Shown piece by piece: positions 1 to 12,230 of a stretch of 64,000 nt of DNA. Numbering within the stretch: the stretch's first letter is position 1; the number at the start of each line of letters is the position of its first letter. The position numbers were made by a program, and so were the translations under genes. Origin of the DNA: Hysterangium stoloniferum (Eukaryota > Basidiomycota > Agaricomycetes > Hysterangiales > Hysterangiaceae). Under the pieces are notes generated by a model. It had not been told where the DNA came from. It did no database searches and saw only the letters and a program-made list of their open reading frames with translations. Location: the NCBI GenBank assembly GCA_015178975.1, contig WHVD01000001.1:2356001-2420000 (forward strand), given 5' to 3'.

Positions 1-450
1 ACAATGCAGCTGCACATGCATCCGCGTCACATCGCCCCCCACACACTCTCTATCCAAGCACGGGAGGCACACGTCGATGCCTTCAAGTAGATCCTATTAG
101 ATCGCGTGGCTAGGGAGTAAGCATAATAAGTGAAATCTGAGTTCCATTTGAAGAAAGGAGGACATACTTCTTTGTCAAAGCATTGTAGTGTTTCTTCTCT
201 CTCAAAATATTTTGAAAGACGAGGGCTGGGAAGGCGAGAAAGTCTAGGAGGAGGAAGAATGAGCGCAAGACGCAGGACTCCAGTACATGTTACGCGATAT
301 CACACAGTTACGGCAAAGAACTACTTTTTTTGTAGTTATTTTTGAAAATTAACATTCACGTATTCTTACATCTTCTGTTCACAATTTAGTCAGGGGAAGA
401 GCTCCAGAGCTCCAGTAAATAAACGGCTTTTGTATCACAAAATGATATAG
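1..450. repeat. 3' flanking segment of the Y gene cassette, copy 1
   Basis: This sequence recurs at about 9940-10276, 30196-30817 and 48990-49446, each time directly downstream (on the minus strand) of a Y gene copy. Shared landmarks are a purine-rich block containing GAAAGGAGGACATACTTC and an AATAAA-like stretch near 417. It is therefore part of the duplicated cassette rather than a separate gene. No convincing coding region is seen; small open frames here differ between copies. Confidence 0.7.
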
Positions 451-2256
451 CTAGACTTGACGGGAAAATGTTCGATGGGTGTGATCGTGTCCGAGTTTAA
501 TCCTCCTCCCATATGCACCTAGGCAGCTGAAAATAACGTATCCACCTTATTCAGGACGTTAATACTATTACATAAGGACAACATCGACGCTCACGGGTCT
601 GGCTCAAATACCGTGCCCGGCCACACGAGGTCATTAATCCAACTGGGCTCCGCATCATAAGAAGCGCGCAACTGCACATCTAGGACAAGTCCCCCCGAGG
701 GGCCAGAAATATAAAGTGGAGAAGCAGGTTCAAACAGGAATATGGTGCGCAGTTCCACATCTCCGGAGTGACTAGATTACTCTGTCAGGCTCTGACATTG
801 ATGAAGGGGGAAGTGAAACAAACAAATTCTGAGGCATTTCCACAACCACTCCTGTCCAAAAGTAGTTTACTGTTGTCACAAAGCGGTCAATATCATTCCC
901 AAAAGACTTCTGTGCTTACTGATCATTAACTCATGTGGAAGGACACCCTTGATCCCATTTTTTTCTATGTAAAGCGGCGCGTATGCTCTCCATGCTTTCT
1001 GCACTTCAAGCGACGGTCCGAATTGTCCGAAACTGACATATGGCCGGCAGAAATCTTCGATGTTGGCTTCCCCAATATCATAGGTATATCTCCGCGGCGG
1101 AAAACTGAACAACGATCGGGTCAGTGTACTAGCTCGAAAAATACCTTCTCATTGGTTTTCCACCTCGTATTGTTACACTCTCACCCTCGTCTAAATATCT
1201 AACCCTATGGTTGCCGCAGCGAACAGTAACCTCGACTAGGGGTTCTATACCGAGGGTGTCAGAGAACCACTCATGCAGATTCCCACACATTACAACATCG
1301 CCTGTAACTTTATCCCGATAGCCCACGTCCCCATAGAGCGAGGGACCCCAGAGCTCCATCCTTGATAAAGCCCGTGATTGATTCCAGAAACCCGAAGTCC
1401 ATTAGTTGATTGGCCAATTGATGAATGGTGTGCGAGCTTCGAAGTTGTTCATCCATTAAAGCAGTGCCGAGACGCCATGAACCCACTTTGTACATGAATA
1501 AGTCTACGATGGAGTCGGGTGAGGATGGATTGATCCTAGAGTAACCGGGATAAATACCGGGACGCCATCTCCCATGGTATGGGACACTGCTGCGCAGTGT
1601 TCCGGTAAACACAAGCTTCAGATGAGGGCGATTGGCAGGACAGTTTGTGACAGTGACAATTGAATCACCGGGAGGATAAAACTGAATAGACAAAGTTATC
1701 ATTGACATCTGATGTCAGCCGAATTAACGAACAAGGTAACCAATTGCAATGTCGTTGTTCGAACAGAAATCAACAAATTCCTAATGTCACATTGTCACAT
1801 CAGCATTTGCGGGAGAGAAGGTATCCAAGTACGTCACATTGAAAGAATCCCTCTAAAATATATCGCGTTAGCTTGTAAATATCGCGAGTAATTTCATTCA
1901 CCATGTCCCATAGTCCCAAAATGGTTTCTCTCGGACCGGATAATCTAGTGCGTTCGAGCCAATTGCATGCGTCCTCAGGTTCAGTGCCTGGATTACGGAA
2001 AACTTGGAAAGGTACATTGTCTTGTGCGTCACTGTAGCCCAAGAACGGAACAATGCTAGGGTTCCTGAACATGAATGTTATTGGACTACTCGGATTATTT
2101 ACTCTGATGTGTTGCATTCTTACCATACGTCTTGATAGGAAGTGAGGTCGCATTGGAACTATATCAAAAGTGTGATATGTTGCAAATAGTTTCTGAAACC
2201 CAAAGCAGCCAAAACGGGACTCGTACCTGGTTGCGTCTCAAATCCCACGTGGATGG
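451..2256 (-). pseudogene. Y1: 5'-truncated copy of kinase-like/cell-death-like gene family Y
   Basis: Exons equivalent to exons 6-11 of copy Y4 (49447-52184) can be followed. The kinase-like exon lies near 1835-2085 and reads through SIVPFLGYSDAQDN. The long C-terminal exon is 1345-1708, followed by a short exon to about 920 after an acceptor CGGAG. The next exon (about 609-770) and the final exon end at the stop codon at 451-453, preceded by THRTFSRQV. The 5' half is missing: homology to Y4 stops at about 2256 inside exon 5 and continues directly into a fragment of gene Z. The exon-6 motif FQRDL reads FQCDL here, a CGC-to-TGC change. The truncation makes a functional protein unlikely. Confidence 0.6.
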
Positions 2257-2446
2257 ATGAGATGGAACCGTGATATTTTTGTAACCCTTTCAATACTGGA
2301 TCCGACTTCAATTCAAGTTTGTCTGTTAAATCTCCCACGGATACAACATGACTACTGGGTTTTGTGAGAGCAGGTCCGGCTCACCGGTATTAGGTGCACA
2401 TTTAGTCCAGTCACTATATCTTTTACACAATTGGAGTGGTGCAATC
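2257..2446 (-). pseudogene. Fragment of unknown gene Z, joined to truncated Y1
   Basis: This stretch resembles 52540-52680, inside gene Z, including the shared words CTTTCAATACTGGAT and GTGGTGC. At the Y4 locus Z lies about 280 bp upstream of the gene start. Here it is fused straight to exon 5 of Y1, so about half of Y1 plus the spacer has been deleted. The copia-1A LTR begins at its right edge. Confidence 0.5.
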
Positions 2447-2694
2447 TGTTGAAACAGTTGAATAACTCTTGACAAACACCCTGTGAGTGTGAGGAAAGTA
2501 AACACTAAGGAGACTTTCCCACACCCATAGCGGAGTATGCTACAGGGTGCTTACCTAAGCACCTACACATCAGTTACCTTACTAGGTAACTCACTCAATA
2601 CTGCACCTACAGTGCTGGGAAAAATACTACAAATATCAGAAAAATATAGGGAACATCATAGACTATGTAAGAGCTGTAATATTATACTCTAACA
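2447..2694 (-). repeat. 3' LTR of copia-1A (248 bp)
   Basis: On the minus strand the LTR starts TGTTAGAG and ends TTCAACA, matching the LTRs of copia-1B. It is 248 bp rather than 305 bp: a 57-bp segment bounded by a 25-bp direct repeat in copia-1B is absent. The polypurine tract AGGTGGGAG lies immediately upstream on the minus strand (2695-2709). Confidence 0.85.
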
Positions 2695-2715
2695 CTCCCA
2701 CCTGATGAGACAGCT

Positions 2716-5700
2716 CTATGCTAGTCCCAGTAGTTTTTGTAAGTATTCTACCTTTGGCTTAGCCAATGGTTTTGTCAATAAATCAGCAGGCAGCTCTGAA
2801 GTAGGGAGATGAACAACTTTGATCTTCCCACTATCAACTTCCTGCCTTAACCAATATGTTCTCAAGTCCAGATACTTCATATGGCCATGATGTTCAGGAT
2901 CTCTGGCAACTGCAATAGAAGATTGGTTGTCAAGATACAAAGTGGATGCAGTCTTTTGAGGATATCCCAATTCCTCAAATAAGTTTCGCAACCATAGTAC
3001 TTCCTGACCAGCTGACACTGCTGCAATATACTCTGCTTCAGTAGTAGAGAGAGTTACAATAGTCTGGAGTTTGCTCTGCCAGCTAATGGCTCCAGTACCC
3101 ATCTTAACCACATATGCACCAGTAGATTTTCCAGTTGACTTATCACCTCCATGGTCAGCATCTGAATAAGACACAAACAATTCCCTGTCATTACTAGGGC
3201 CAAAGGTCAAGCCCAAGTCAAGGGTACCTTTGAGATATCGAAAGAGATGTTGTACTGCTAGCCAATGAGCCTTTCCTGGATTGTGATTGAATCTGGCTAA
3301 TACTCCAACAGTATAGGCAATGTCTGGATGAGTGGCAACAGCCAAATACATAAGAGAACCAACAGCATGGATGTATGGAATGTCCTTCATGTATGCAATC
3401 TCTTCAGGAGACACCGGAGCCTGGTCTTTACTCAATTTTGAGTTAGGTATCATAGGTGTACCAATGGGATTGCAGTCAGCAAGATCATAATGCTGTAACA
3501 TGTCCAAGATGTATTGATGCTGTGATAGAGTAATAGTATGCTTTGTCCTGTCTCTTTCAATGCCAACACCTAACAAGTAAGAAGTAGGACCAAGATCATG
3601 CAATTTGAAGTGGCTCTTTAGATCATCTTTGAGCTTTTTGATAGCCTCCTTGGATTTAGATGCAATAGTCATGTCATCTACAAATACTGGTATAATGACT
3701 TTGACATCACCCTTTTGGAAGACCCAAATGCTATGATCACATAGCACTTGTTTGAAACCCAAACTGAGCAGGCCAGCATTCAACTTCTTGTGCCAGATAT
3801 GAGGTGACTGGCGTAAACCATATAGTCCTTTCAGAAGAAGTAAGAACTCATCACGAGCACCTTGGTGAAAACCTTCAGGCTGCTGCAAGTATACTTCCTC
3901 TTCAAGTTCACCATTCAAGAATGCAGAGGAGATATCTACACTCTCGAGTTCCATGTCCTCCAGTGCAGCCAATGCTAGGACAGCACGCAAAGTGGCCCAT
4001 TTGGCAGTAGGAGCAAAGGTATCAGTGAAGTCAAACCCTGGTCGTTGTGCATAGCCTTTTGCAACAAGACGAGATTTGAACTTGTCAATTGACCCATCCT
4101 TCTTACGCTTGATCACAAACACCCAACGAGAGCCAATAGCTTTACAACCCTCAGGTAGTTTAGCAAGGTGAAAAGTGCCATTTTCAAGCAGGGATTGCAT
4201 TTCTGCATATGCAGCATCATACCACTTGTCAGCATCAGGACTTTGTAAGGCCTCTTTGAGAGTTCTCAGTGCATCATCATGAGCACTGGCCTTGTAGGCA
4301 AACTCAAAAGCTTCATCCACACCAATGTAAAGATCTCCCTCACTGGCAGCTAGGGCTTCTTCCTCAGACTCAACTGGAGGAGGAGAATGTAGTGAAGAAT
4401 CCTCTGCCTCATCACTGGACTCAACTACAGGAGTATATTCTCTATAGTTGTGGATGTTAACAGGGTCAACTTGCCAGAAACCCTTAGGAGGAACTCTGTT
4501 TCTGGGTGGATTGCGACGTGGTTGAGGAGGAGGACTCGGTGAATGTTCAGAATGTTCAGAGTTAGAATCAGAGTTGGAACTAGGACCAGGAGGCAAAGCA
4601 TTATTCTGACCATCTCCCACCGGATTTGGTTCCTGTGGAGCTCCCACCTGATTAGGCTGGGCTCCCACTTGAATAGACCTAGAGGGTCCAGGAATAAACA
4701 AATCAATAAATTGTGGAGTATCAGGAAGAACATCAGGAGCAGTAGGAGTAGAAGGTATGGCAGGTTTAGATAAGCCTGGTAAGACTCTCTGGAGGATATC
4801 CAATAAAGACACATTTCTGTGTGTGAGAGCCAAGTCCAATACGTTGATCCTTCTGTACATGCACATAAGCAGTACAGCCAAATACCCTAAGATGTGATAC
4901 TTCTGGTTTCCTACTATGCTAGACAGTATAAGGCACAGAATGCTTAAGAGCACTGGTAGGTGAGCAGTTGCGCACATGAGTAATGGCAATGACAGCATGT
5001 CCCCAGAATGAGGGAGGGAGGTGGGATTCAGCCATAATTGAAGTAGCCCCTTCTTCCAATGTTCTGTTGAAGCATTCAGCGACCCCATTCTGATGTGGTT
5101 CATTCCACACAGTATGCTGCCGGCTGATGCCAGCAGTGGAAAGGAAGGTATCAAACTCCTTAGACATATATTCTCCACCCTTGTCATCTCTGAATATCTT
5201 GATCTTCTGACCAAGCAAGTTCTCCACTTTAGCCTTATATCGCTTAAATGCCTGAAAGGCATCACTTTTATTTTTGAGTAATGCAATCGAAGCATAGCAT
5301 GAGGCATCATCAATGAAAGTGATCCAGTAGCGAAACCCTTCCACAGTTTGTGTAGGCAAGGGACCATGAACATCACTGTGAATGAGTGCAAGTGGTTTAG
5401 TATAGCGTGTTGTTGCCATTTTATTAATTACTCTGTTCTGTTTTCCAGCCAAAACAAGGTTCACAAATAGAATCAGGAGATGTGTGAGAGTCAATCTTTA
5501 TCCCACCAACCAAATCACCTTTGAGGAGCTTCTGGATATCGGCATAATTGAGATGATTAAAGCGACGATGCCAAAGTGTGGAGTCCAAGGGACAGGTTGT
5601 AACAAGACCCGCATAATCTGTCATAGGTACCGTCATTCCATCCAAATAGGCCTGGTTATGTTCATTGACTGTGGCAGTGAAACGCAAGACCTTTCTCAAA

Positions 5701-6876
5701 TAGAAAGACATGGTGGAACGAAAGATAGAAACACGGAAATTCTTTTTCTTTGTTAAATACAAGATGGAGAGGAGGTTACTTGTGAGATGGGGAACATGGA
5801 GAACCCTTTCAAACTCTATTATTACATTTCCATTCCCTTTAGGCTTAAACCGCACTGCTCCTATCCCTGCAGACATAACTATTTGTCCATTTGCAACTTG
5901 GATAGGTGTTTGAAACGGTGTATAACTTGAAAACCAATGACGATGGGGAGTCATGTGCGAAGAAGCACCTGTGTCAGCAGTCCAGTCAGAACTAGCATTG
6001 ACAAGAAGAGCACAAGATGGATCAGTAGAGTCAGGATAGAAACACTTGCATTTCCAGCACTCTCTGGTTTCTTCTCCTCTGATACCTTGTCAGACGCATT
6101 AGCTTTGTCAGCCTTAGCAGTCTTTCTTTCTTTATACTCCTTTTTCTTCTGGCCTTTGCCTGTTTCTGTGCATTTGCATACTCATAACAATTGTCTTGGG
6201 TGTGGCTGGAACCATTGCAGAATGTGCAAGGAACTTTACCAGAAGTGTTGGAAGTCTTTGACACAATCTTGTTCACTGTCTCTAAACTTCTGGCAGACTG
6301 CAGACTCTCTTGTGATGTAAAGTGAGTTTTGACATCAGAGAATGTGATAGCAGTATTCATCATTAAAGATGAAGTCCACACAGAGTCAGATTCAGGCAGA
6401 GAACGAAGTAAAGTGAGAGCAGCAAGCTCATCATCCAGCATGGCAAGAGTGTACCCCTTTGGACGCAAGTTCTGGACACGTGCACAAACCTTGTCAACAC
6501 AACTCATTAATGAAGTCAGAGATTCATCAGGTTCCTTCCGAATATTAAAGAGGTCATTGTAGGCACTAAAACGAACTGCAGGGAGTTGTTTATTATGTGC
6601 CTTTTCAATTTTAGACCACATATCATCAGGACCGTCATCAATGTCAACATGGGTACGCTGTGTAGGTCCAAGAGAGTGCCATATGATACCAGCTGCTTTA
6701 TTGGAGCGTTCCAACCAGGCAGACTGTAAACTAGTATCACTAGGTTGTTTTTCTTTTCCAGTGGCAATAGAGAGACAGTTCTCCATATGCAAAAGACCAA
6801 TTATGTCATGTCTCCAATCCTCATAATTATTTTCTCCCAATATGACACTACATTTGTAAGTATCACTGGATGCCAT
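2716..6876 (-). pseudogene. copia-1A gag-pol, broken
   Basis: All domains of the copia polyprotein are recognisable: gag with a CX2CX4HX4C knuckle, protease near 5970, integrase 5500-4950, reverse transcriptase with FVDD near 3680, and RNase H. Comparison with copia-1B shows five disabling changes. These are a 10-bp deletion near 6156, a one-base insertion in a T run near 5447, a tryptophan-to-stop change near 4919, and a deletion of about 74 bp near 4797; in addition the 5' LTR is absent. Many arginine codons became His, Cys or Trp codons, for example VAERF to VAECF at the integrase catalytic region. These are CG-to-TG/CA transitions. Confidence 0.9.
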
Positions 6877-7055
6877 GACACGTCAATATCCACCAAGAAT
6901 TTAAATTAAAAAGAACTAAGTAATTGGACAAGCAGTTGTAACACCACCTTGCTCAACAGGGTTACCGTGATATTGCAAGGAAGGTAAAAACAAAGGCCCA
7001 CTGAAGAGCACAATGCCAACAGTTCAAGTTCAATGTATCTAAAAGACCATGTTAA

Positions 7056-9017
7056 AAGGTCAATGCTTGATTTCTGTTGATGGAATGCCACCAAAGTCTG
7101 TGTTTGGAGTGCTGCCATTGCTGATCTACGAAACAATTCTTTGCTTCCTCATGTTATGGGAGGTCATTCAGAATTACCGAGATGGATATGGATCTCTATT
7201 TTTGTGAGGAATGGTACATGACAGGTAAGCACAGCGTCCAAAAGTCTCCTTGAAAGCATGGGCTTAAAAATCAGCTGTCCAGTCTCATTTACTTCGTTGG
7301 GAATGTCCATCGCATTTATTTGGGGTCACATTTCTCATTTTGTAGACTTTTTAACACAATTTTTCCAGTATCTTCACTGTAAGCCTGGCGCCCCAGTCTT
7401 ACTCTTTCACTCATTGTTCCTGTTACGTGTTCACTCCTTTGTTATGTGTTCACCCTTTGTTCTTGTTTCCTTTGTTCCACTCCTTTTGTTCTGGCACGTG
7501 ACCACATCATACATGTATATAGCCTAGGTACTTTTCTCTCTTACCTTACTGTACGCTGTAACCCCCTGTATCCCATCTCGGTTCTAGACAATACACCGTG
7601 GTCCTGTCAACTCGTGTGACCACCAGTGATCTCATTGACAACGAGATTCCATTCACCGTTCTCTGTATTGACTTCACCCTCCACTGCCCCCCCTGGGCAT
7701 GTTCATCATATCGTAAGTTAAACCACTTTGCTTATTCATGCTCGAGGCGAGAATATGAATTGAGACGAGAATATACCATACCATGGAATGAGCTGAAGTG
7801 TCGAAATCTTCTCATGACACAGTTGTTACCTATAGCCTTTTACCCGATCGACAGGCTACCAGCTCATCAAAGAGAAGTGAAAATCACCACTGTAACTCCG
7901 GCCCTGGATGAGTTCTACAGATTCCACCGTGCAATCGGGGAGCAGATCGGGCAGTCGATTTGCCACACTAGATTTGGTACTGATTCTCAGTGACGTCAGG
8001 GTAACGGATGAGGTAGTTAAAATTCTTCCCGAGCGCTCCTTGCTTCTTCCCAGTCGTTCATCTGATTCCGAAGAGTCGCCTTATTTCCCCCATTACGAGT
8101 GCATAGCCGACCAATTCCAGTGATTGCCGCTACAATGAAATTCACCGGACTGCTGAATTGATTGTAAGATTAAATAATCAAAGATTCGTAATACTTGTAT
8201 TTTGGCAAGTATTTAGCGAAGAGGGTGTGAAATCTCTTGCACTAGTATATGAAATAAATTTGAAAATTTCAGATAAGATATATTAACTTTGTTGTTTTTC
8301 ATGATCTGGCCTATTCAACAATATGTCCCGTTAGAGATGCAAAAGTTTTTCTGCAGCACTCAACAACCTTGCAAGGTTTGAACGGGAAATATATTTTGCG
8401 CGCCTCTCACACTACAGCATGCACGGTACATGACACGCAGCGTATCAGCTGTCAGCGAACAATGCTTACCAACAACAAACAAACGAAACACAGCGACGCG
8501 TCCCAGCAACTTAGCATTTGATCAGGGAGTGATGTTTCGGCAAAGCCTTCGTATGGGGGAAATACGGCCACCTCATTCCAACGTCTGAGCTCATATGGAG
8601 TCAAACCATTCTGAACAGATACTATTCTATATTGTGGGATTGTAATGTTTATCGTTTCATAGCAAATCGAGACACATTATTCCTGTCTTCTGTTCCTACT
8701 ATCATCTATACATATATATTACGAATCATCTTTATGTTTGAGTTCATTCTGGGTATTTTTTAACTTGCTATTCTCACTCGGGAGATCTGAATGTACCTCT
8801 TGACCGCTTCGAAGAGTGGGTGGGAATGGAGCAAAAAGAAACGGGTCCGGGACTTAATCTTATAAGGAGGGAGGTTCAGAGTCCGGATTGCGGAAAACTT
8901 GGAAAAGTACATGGTGTGTGTTACTGTAGTCCAAGAACGCGGAATTTTAGGATCCCTGAACACGAGCGTGATTGGACTACTTAAGTCATTTAATCAGACG
9001 TGTACTACACGTCTTGA
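7056..9017 (-). pseudogene. X1: fragment of paralog family X
   Basis: Homologous blocks occur at 17530-18676, 40137-41006 with 45823-46760, and 57220-58880. On the minus strand a conserved coding stretch around 7860-8150 corresponds to the better preserved 57460-57771, with words such as GEIRPP, LRIST and ELIQGRSYGG. The right end (about 8885-9000) is the kinase-like exon shared with family Y. Frames here are interrupted by stops and indels. The segment stops abruptly at about 9017, where W1 begins. Confidence 0.5.
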
Positions 9018-9940
9018 TTTGAGTGGAGGGTGGATGCCATGTCGTCATTGTTTCCCAGATCCTGAGTCCTGTCAGCCTTTGAGAGAAGACAGGCTCGAAC
9101 CCATTGGGCGAGTATCACGTACCTTAGGGTGACTCGACTCTTCGAGGAATGGCTTCCCTCCTTGTCCATGACACACGTTGAAGGGAGAATAACCACCGCT
9201 GACCACGTTGTGTAGGCACCCACCTCACGTGCAGAAAATTCGTCGCATGTACAACAAATATGTCAGGGAAAGCCGCAATACGTGCACGTCTGGAAACACA
9301 TCCACGACCTGGTCGGTATCAGCCTATAGTACTGAGACGACACTCTGAAAGACTCACGTCTGCCGCGGAACCCCTGCCTCGTACCACGGGCAGGAATACT
9401 CAACCTCAGGTTTACCCATGCTGTCCCCTACACACAAACGCAGCATCCCCTGCGCATACAACACCTCTCTAAAGCCGGGGTCCCACGCTCAAAAATCATG
9501 CTCATCCACAAGCTAGCATGCACACCTTGCACTACATACACAGTGACTCTTGTTCCACCTGAAAGCAGAAGATGACAGTAGGCTGCGGCTTCGGGACGTG
9601 TTTTTAGCTTGTTACCGCAGGGCTATAAGAATATATATGCGAAGAACTCTTGAGCATCTTCCTGTTTCGTCATCGAAAATTCTTCGTGGACTCTTACGAG
9701 GAGGGAATTGAACATGGTGGGTTTGATGGGTTCTTGGAATACGGGGAGTGGCGTCAAGGATGGACGAGGTGAACAGCGTCGATGGCAGGGCCACCGGCGG
9801 TGTAAGAGGGGAAATGGCCGCGAGGGTGCGATAACCAGCGAGAAGATTCAGTCCGCTATCTTGCGCATCTGAAGTCAAAACAGGATATGGGGAGCTCTTC
9901 GGTGCAGGAACAGGCGTGGGAGAGACAGGATAAGGGATGA
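9018..9940 (-). pseudogene. W1: cassette spacer with ubiquitin-protease-like exon remnant
   Basis: The segment matches 47680-48600 and 29400-30195. On the minus strand around 9630-9800 it carries a decayed version of the exon that is best preserved at 29788-30024, where the peptide KQQDTQEFFAYI resembles the QQDAQEFF box of USP/UBP-type ubiquitin-specific proteases. Here the frame is broken and the box is not intact. The rest (9018-9600) is conserved between copies but has no clear frame. Confidence 0.35.
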
Positions 9941-10276
9941 TATGTGCGGAAGGCTGGTGACATTTCATTTCCATTGGAAGAAAGGAGGACATACTTCTTT
10001 GTCAAAGCATTTTAATGTTGCTTCTCAATGTAAAAATTCTGAAAGACGAGGACTAGGAATGCGAGACAGTCTGGGAAGAAAAATGAGTGCAAGACGCCAC
10101 ATGTCACGCGATGTCACACAGTTACGCCGAAGAAATTACTTTTATATATATATATATATATATATATTTGAATAGTAATATTCACGTATTCTTGCATCTT
10201 CTGTTCACAGTTGAATTATGGGAATAGCTACAGAGCTTCAGTAAATAAAAAGCTTTTATATCACAAAATGATATAG
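9941..10276. repeat. 3' flanking segment of cassette, copy 2
   Basis: Counterpart of 1-450. It contains an (AT)n run at about 10143-10168 that the other copies lack. No gene is seen. Confidence 0.65.
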
Positions 10277-12230
10277 CTAGACTTGACGGGAAAATGTTCG
10301 ATGGGTGTGATCATGTCCGGGTTTAATCCTCCTCCCATATGCACCTAGGTAGCTGAAAATAAGGTATCCACCTTATTGAAGACATTAATACTATTAAATA
10401 AGGACAAGATCGACACTCACGGTCTCGCTCAAATACCGTGTCCGGCCACACAGGATCATTTATCCAACTGGGCTCCGCATCATAAGAAGCACGCAACTGC
10501 ACGTCTAGGACAGGTCTCCCCGAGGGGGCAAAAATATAACGTGGAGAAGTAGGTTCAAACAGGAATATGCTACGCAGTTCCACATCTCTGGAGTGACTGA
10601 ATTCGTCAGGCTCTCACATTGATGAATGGGGAAGTGAAACAAACAAATTCTGAGGCATTTCCACGGCTACTCCTGTCTGCCAGTGCATTACTGTTGTCAC
10701 AAAGGGTTCAATATCATTTCCAAAAGACTTCTGTGCTTACTGATCATCAACTCGTGTGGAGGGATACCCATGATCCCAGTTTCCTCTATGTAAAGCGGTG
10801 CGTATGCTCTCCATGCTTTCTGCAGTTTAGAGGAGGGCCAGCAGAATTTGTCGATATCGACATGGGGCCGGCAGAAATCGTCGATACTGGCTCCGTCAAT
10901 ATCACAGGTATATCTATGGGGCAGAAAACTGAGCAACGATCGGGTCAGTGTGCTAGCTTGAAAAATACCTTCTGATTGGTTTTCCACCTCGTATTGTTAC
11001 ACTCTCACCCTCGTCTAAATATCTAGACTCTCGCTCGTTGAGATGAACACGAACCTCGACTGAGGGTTCTATACCGAGGGTTTCAGAGAACCACTCATGT
11101 AGATTCCCATACACTACAAAATGGCCTGTAACTTTATCCCGATAGCCCACGTCCCACAAAGCGATGGACCCCAGATCTCCATCCTTGATATAGCCCACAA
11201 TTGGTCTCAGAAACTCGAAGTCCAGTAGTTGATTGGCCAATTGATGAATGGTGTGCGAGCTTCGAAGTTGTTGATCCATTAAAGCCGTGCCGAGACACCA
11301 TGAATACACTTCAGACATGAATAAGTTTACGGTAGAGTCTGCTGATGATGGATTGGTGCCAAAGTGACCGGTATAAACACAGGGATACCATCTCCCATAG
11401 TGCCCTAGGGCATGGCTGACCAGTGTTCCGGTATACACAAGCTTCAGATGATGTCGATTGGCAGGACAGTCTGTGACAGTGACAATTGAATCGCCGGGAT
11501 TTAAAAACTGAATAGACAAAGTTAATTGACATCTGATGTCAGTCGAATTAACGAACGAGCTCTTCAATTGCAAATTCGCTGTTGGAACAGAAAGCAACTA
11601 ATTCCTAATGTCACATTGTCACATCAGCATTTGCGGGAGAGAAGGTATCCAAGTACGTCACATTGTAAGACACCCTCTACAATATATCGCGTTAGCTTGT
11701 AAATATCGCGAGAAATTTCATTCACCATCTCCCATAGTCCCAGAATGGTTTCTCTCACATCGGATGATCTAGTGCGTTCGAGCCATTTGCATGCGTCCTC
11801 AGGTTCAGTGCCCGGATTACGGAAAACCTGGAAAAGTACATTGTCTTGTGCGTTACTGTAGCCCAAGAACGCAGCAATGCTGGGGTCCCTGAACATGAAT
11901 GTGATTGGACTACTTGGGCTATTTAATCTTATGTGTTGCATTCTTACCACACGTCTTGATAGGAAGTGAGGTCGCGTTGAAACTATATCAAAAGTGTGAA
12001 CATGTTGCAAATAGTTTCTGAAATCTAAACCAGGCAAAACAGAGCTCGTACCTCTTTATGTCTCAAATCCCATGTGGGTCTCCCGCCTTCGTACATTTTG
12101 ACCAATACCGACTTACCATCACTTTCAGTTTTCGCTTCACAAAGTTTAACACTCCACCGCAAGGTGACCCGATGACGTTCTGCCTTTTCATAATCATAAT
12201 GGTTCGCGACCGATAAGGTGCGTAACAGTT
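10277..12230 (-). pseudogene. Y2: 5'-truncated copy of gene family Y
   Basis: Exons 5-11 of the Y model are present. Exon 5 is about 12057-12230 and includes VLVKMYEG, the kinase-like lysine strand. Exon 6 reads FQRDLTSYQDV. Exon 7 includes SIAAFLGYSNAQDN. The long exon 8 runs to about 10988, followed by exons 9 and 10 and a donor GTGAGT at about 10422. Exons 1-4 are absent: homology ends near 12230, where unrelated GC-rich sequence begins. Relative to copies 1, 3 and 4, two bases are missing at the start of exon 8 (near 11524), which shifts the predicted frame. The last exon reaches an earlier stop at 10346 because one base is missing before the donor. It is probably non-functional. Confidence 0.6.

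Larger units (their letters stand above)
2447..7055 (-). mobile_element. copia-1A, degenerate Ty1/copia retrotransposon lacking its 5' LTR
   Basis: The internal sequence aligns throughout with the intact copy copia-1B (34660-40136). The left end is a 3' LTR. At the right end homology stops near 7055, about 180 bp upstream of the gag start, so the 5' LTR and roughly 420 bp of leader are missing. Sequence beyond 7056 belongs to X1. The left flank is a fragment of gene Z. Without a 5' LTR no target duplication can be tested. This is an old, immobile copy. Confidence 0.9.

Noticed and set aside
5093..5281. Plus-strand open frames inside the copia elements (e.g. 3804-4010, 5093-5281, 36523-37104)
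   Set aside because: They lie opposite or out of frame with well-supported copia domains and recur only because both copies share the sequence.
4919..5391. The first 200 residues of the long minus-strand open frame ending at 2716
   Set aside because: This part is the wrong frame; true integrase is in another frame until the deletion near 4797 brings the frames together.
10143..10168. AT dinucleotide run as a regulatory element
   Set aside because: A simple microsatellite present in only one of four cassette copies.
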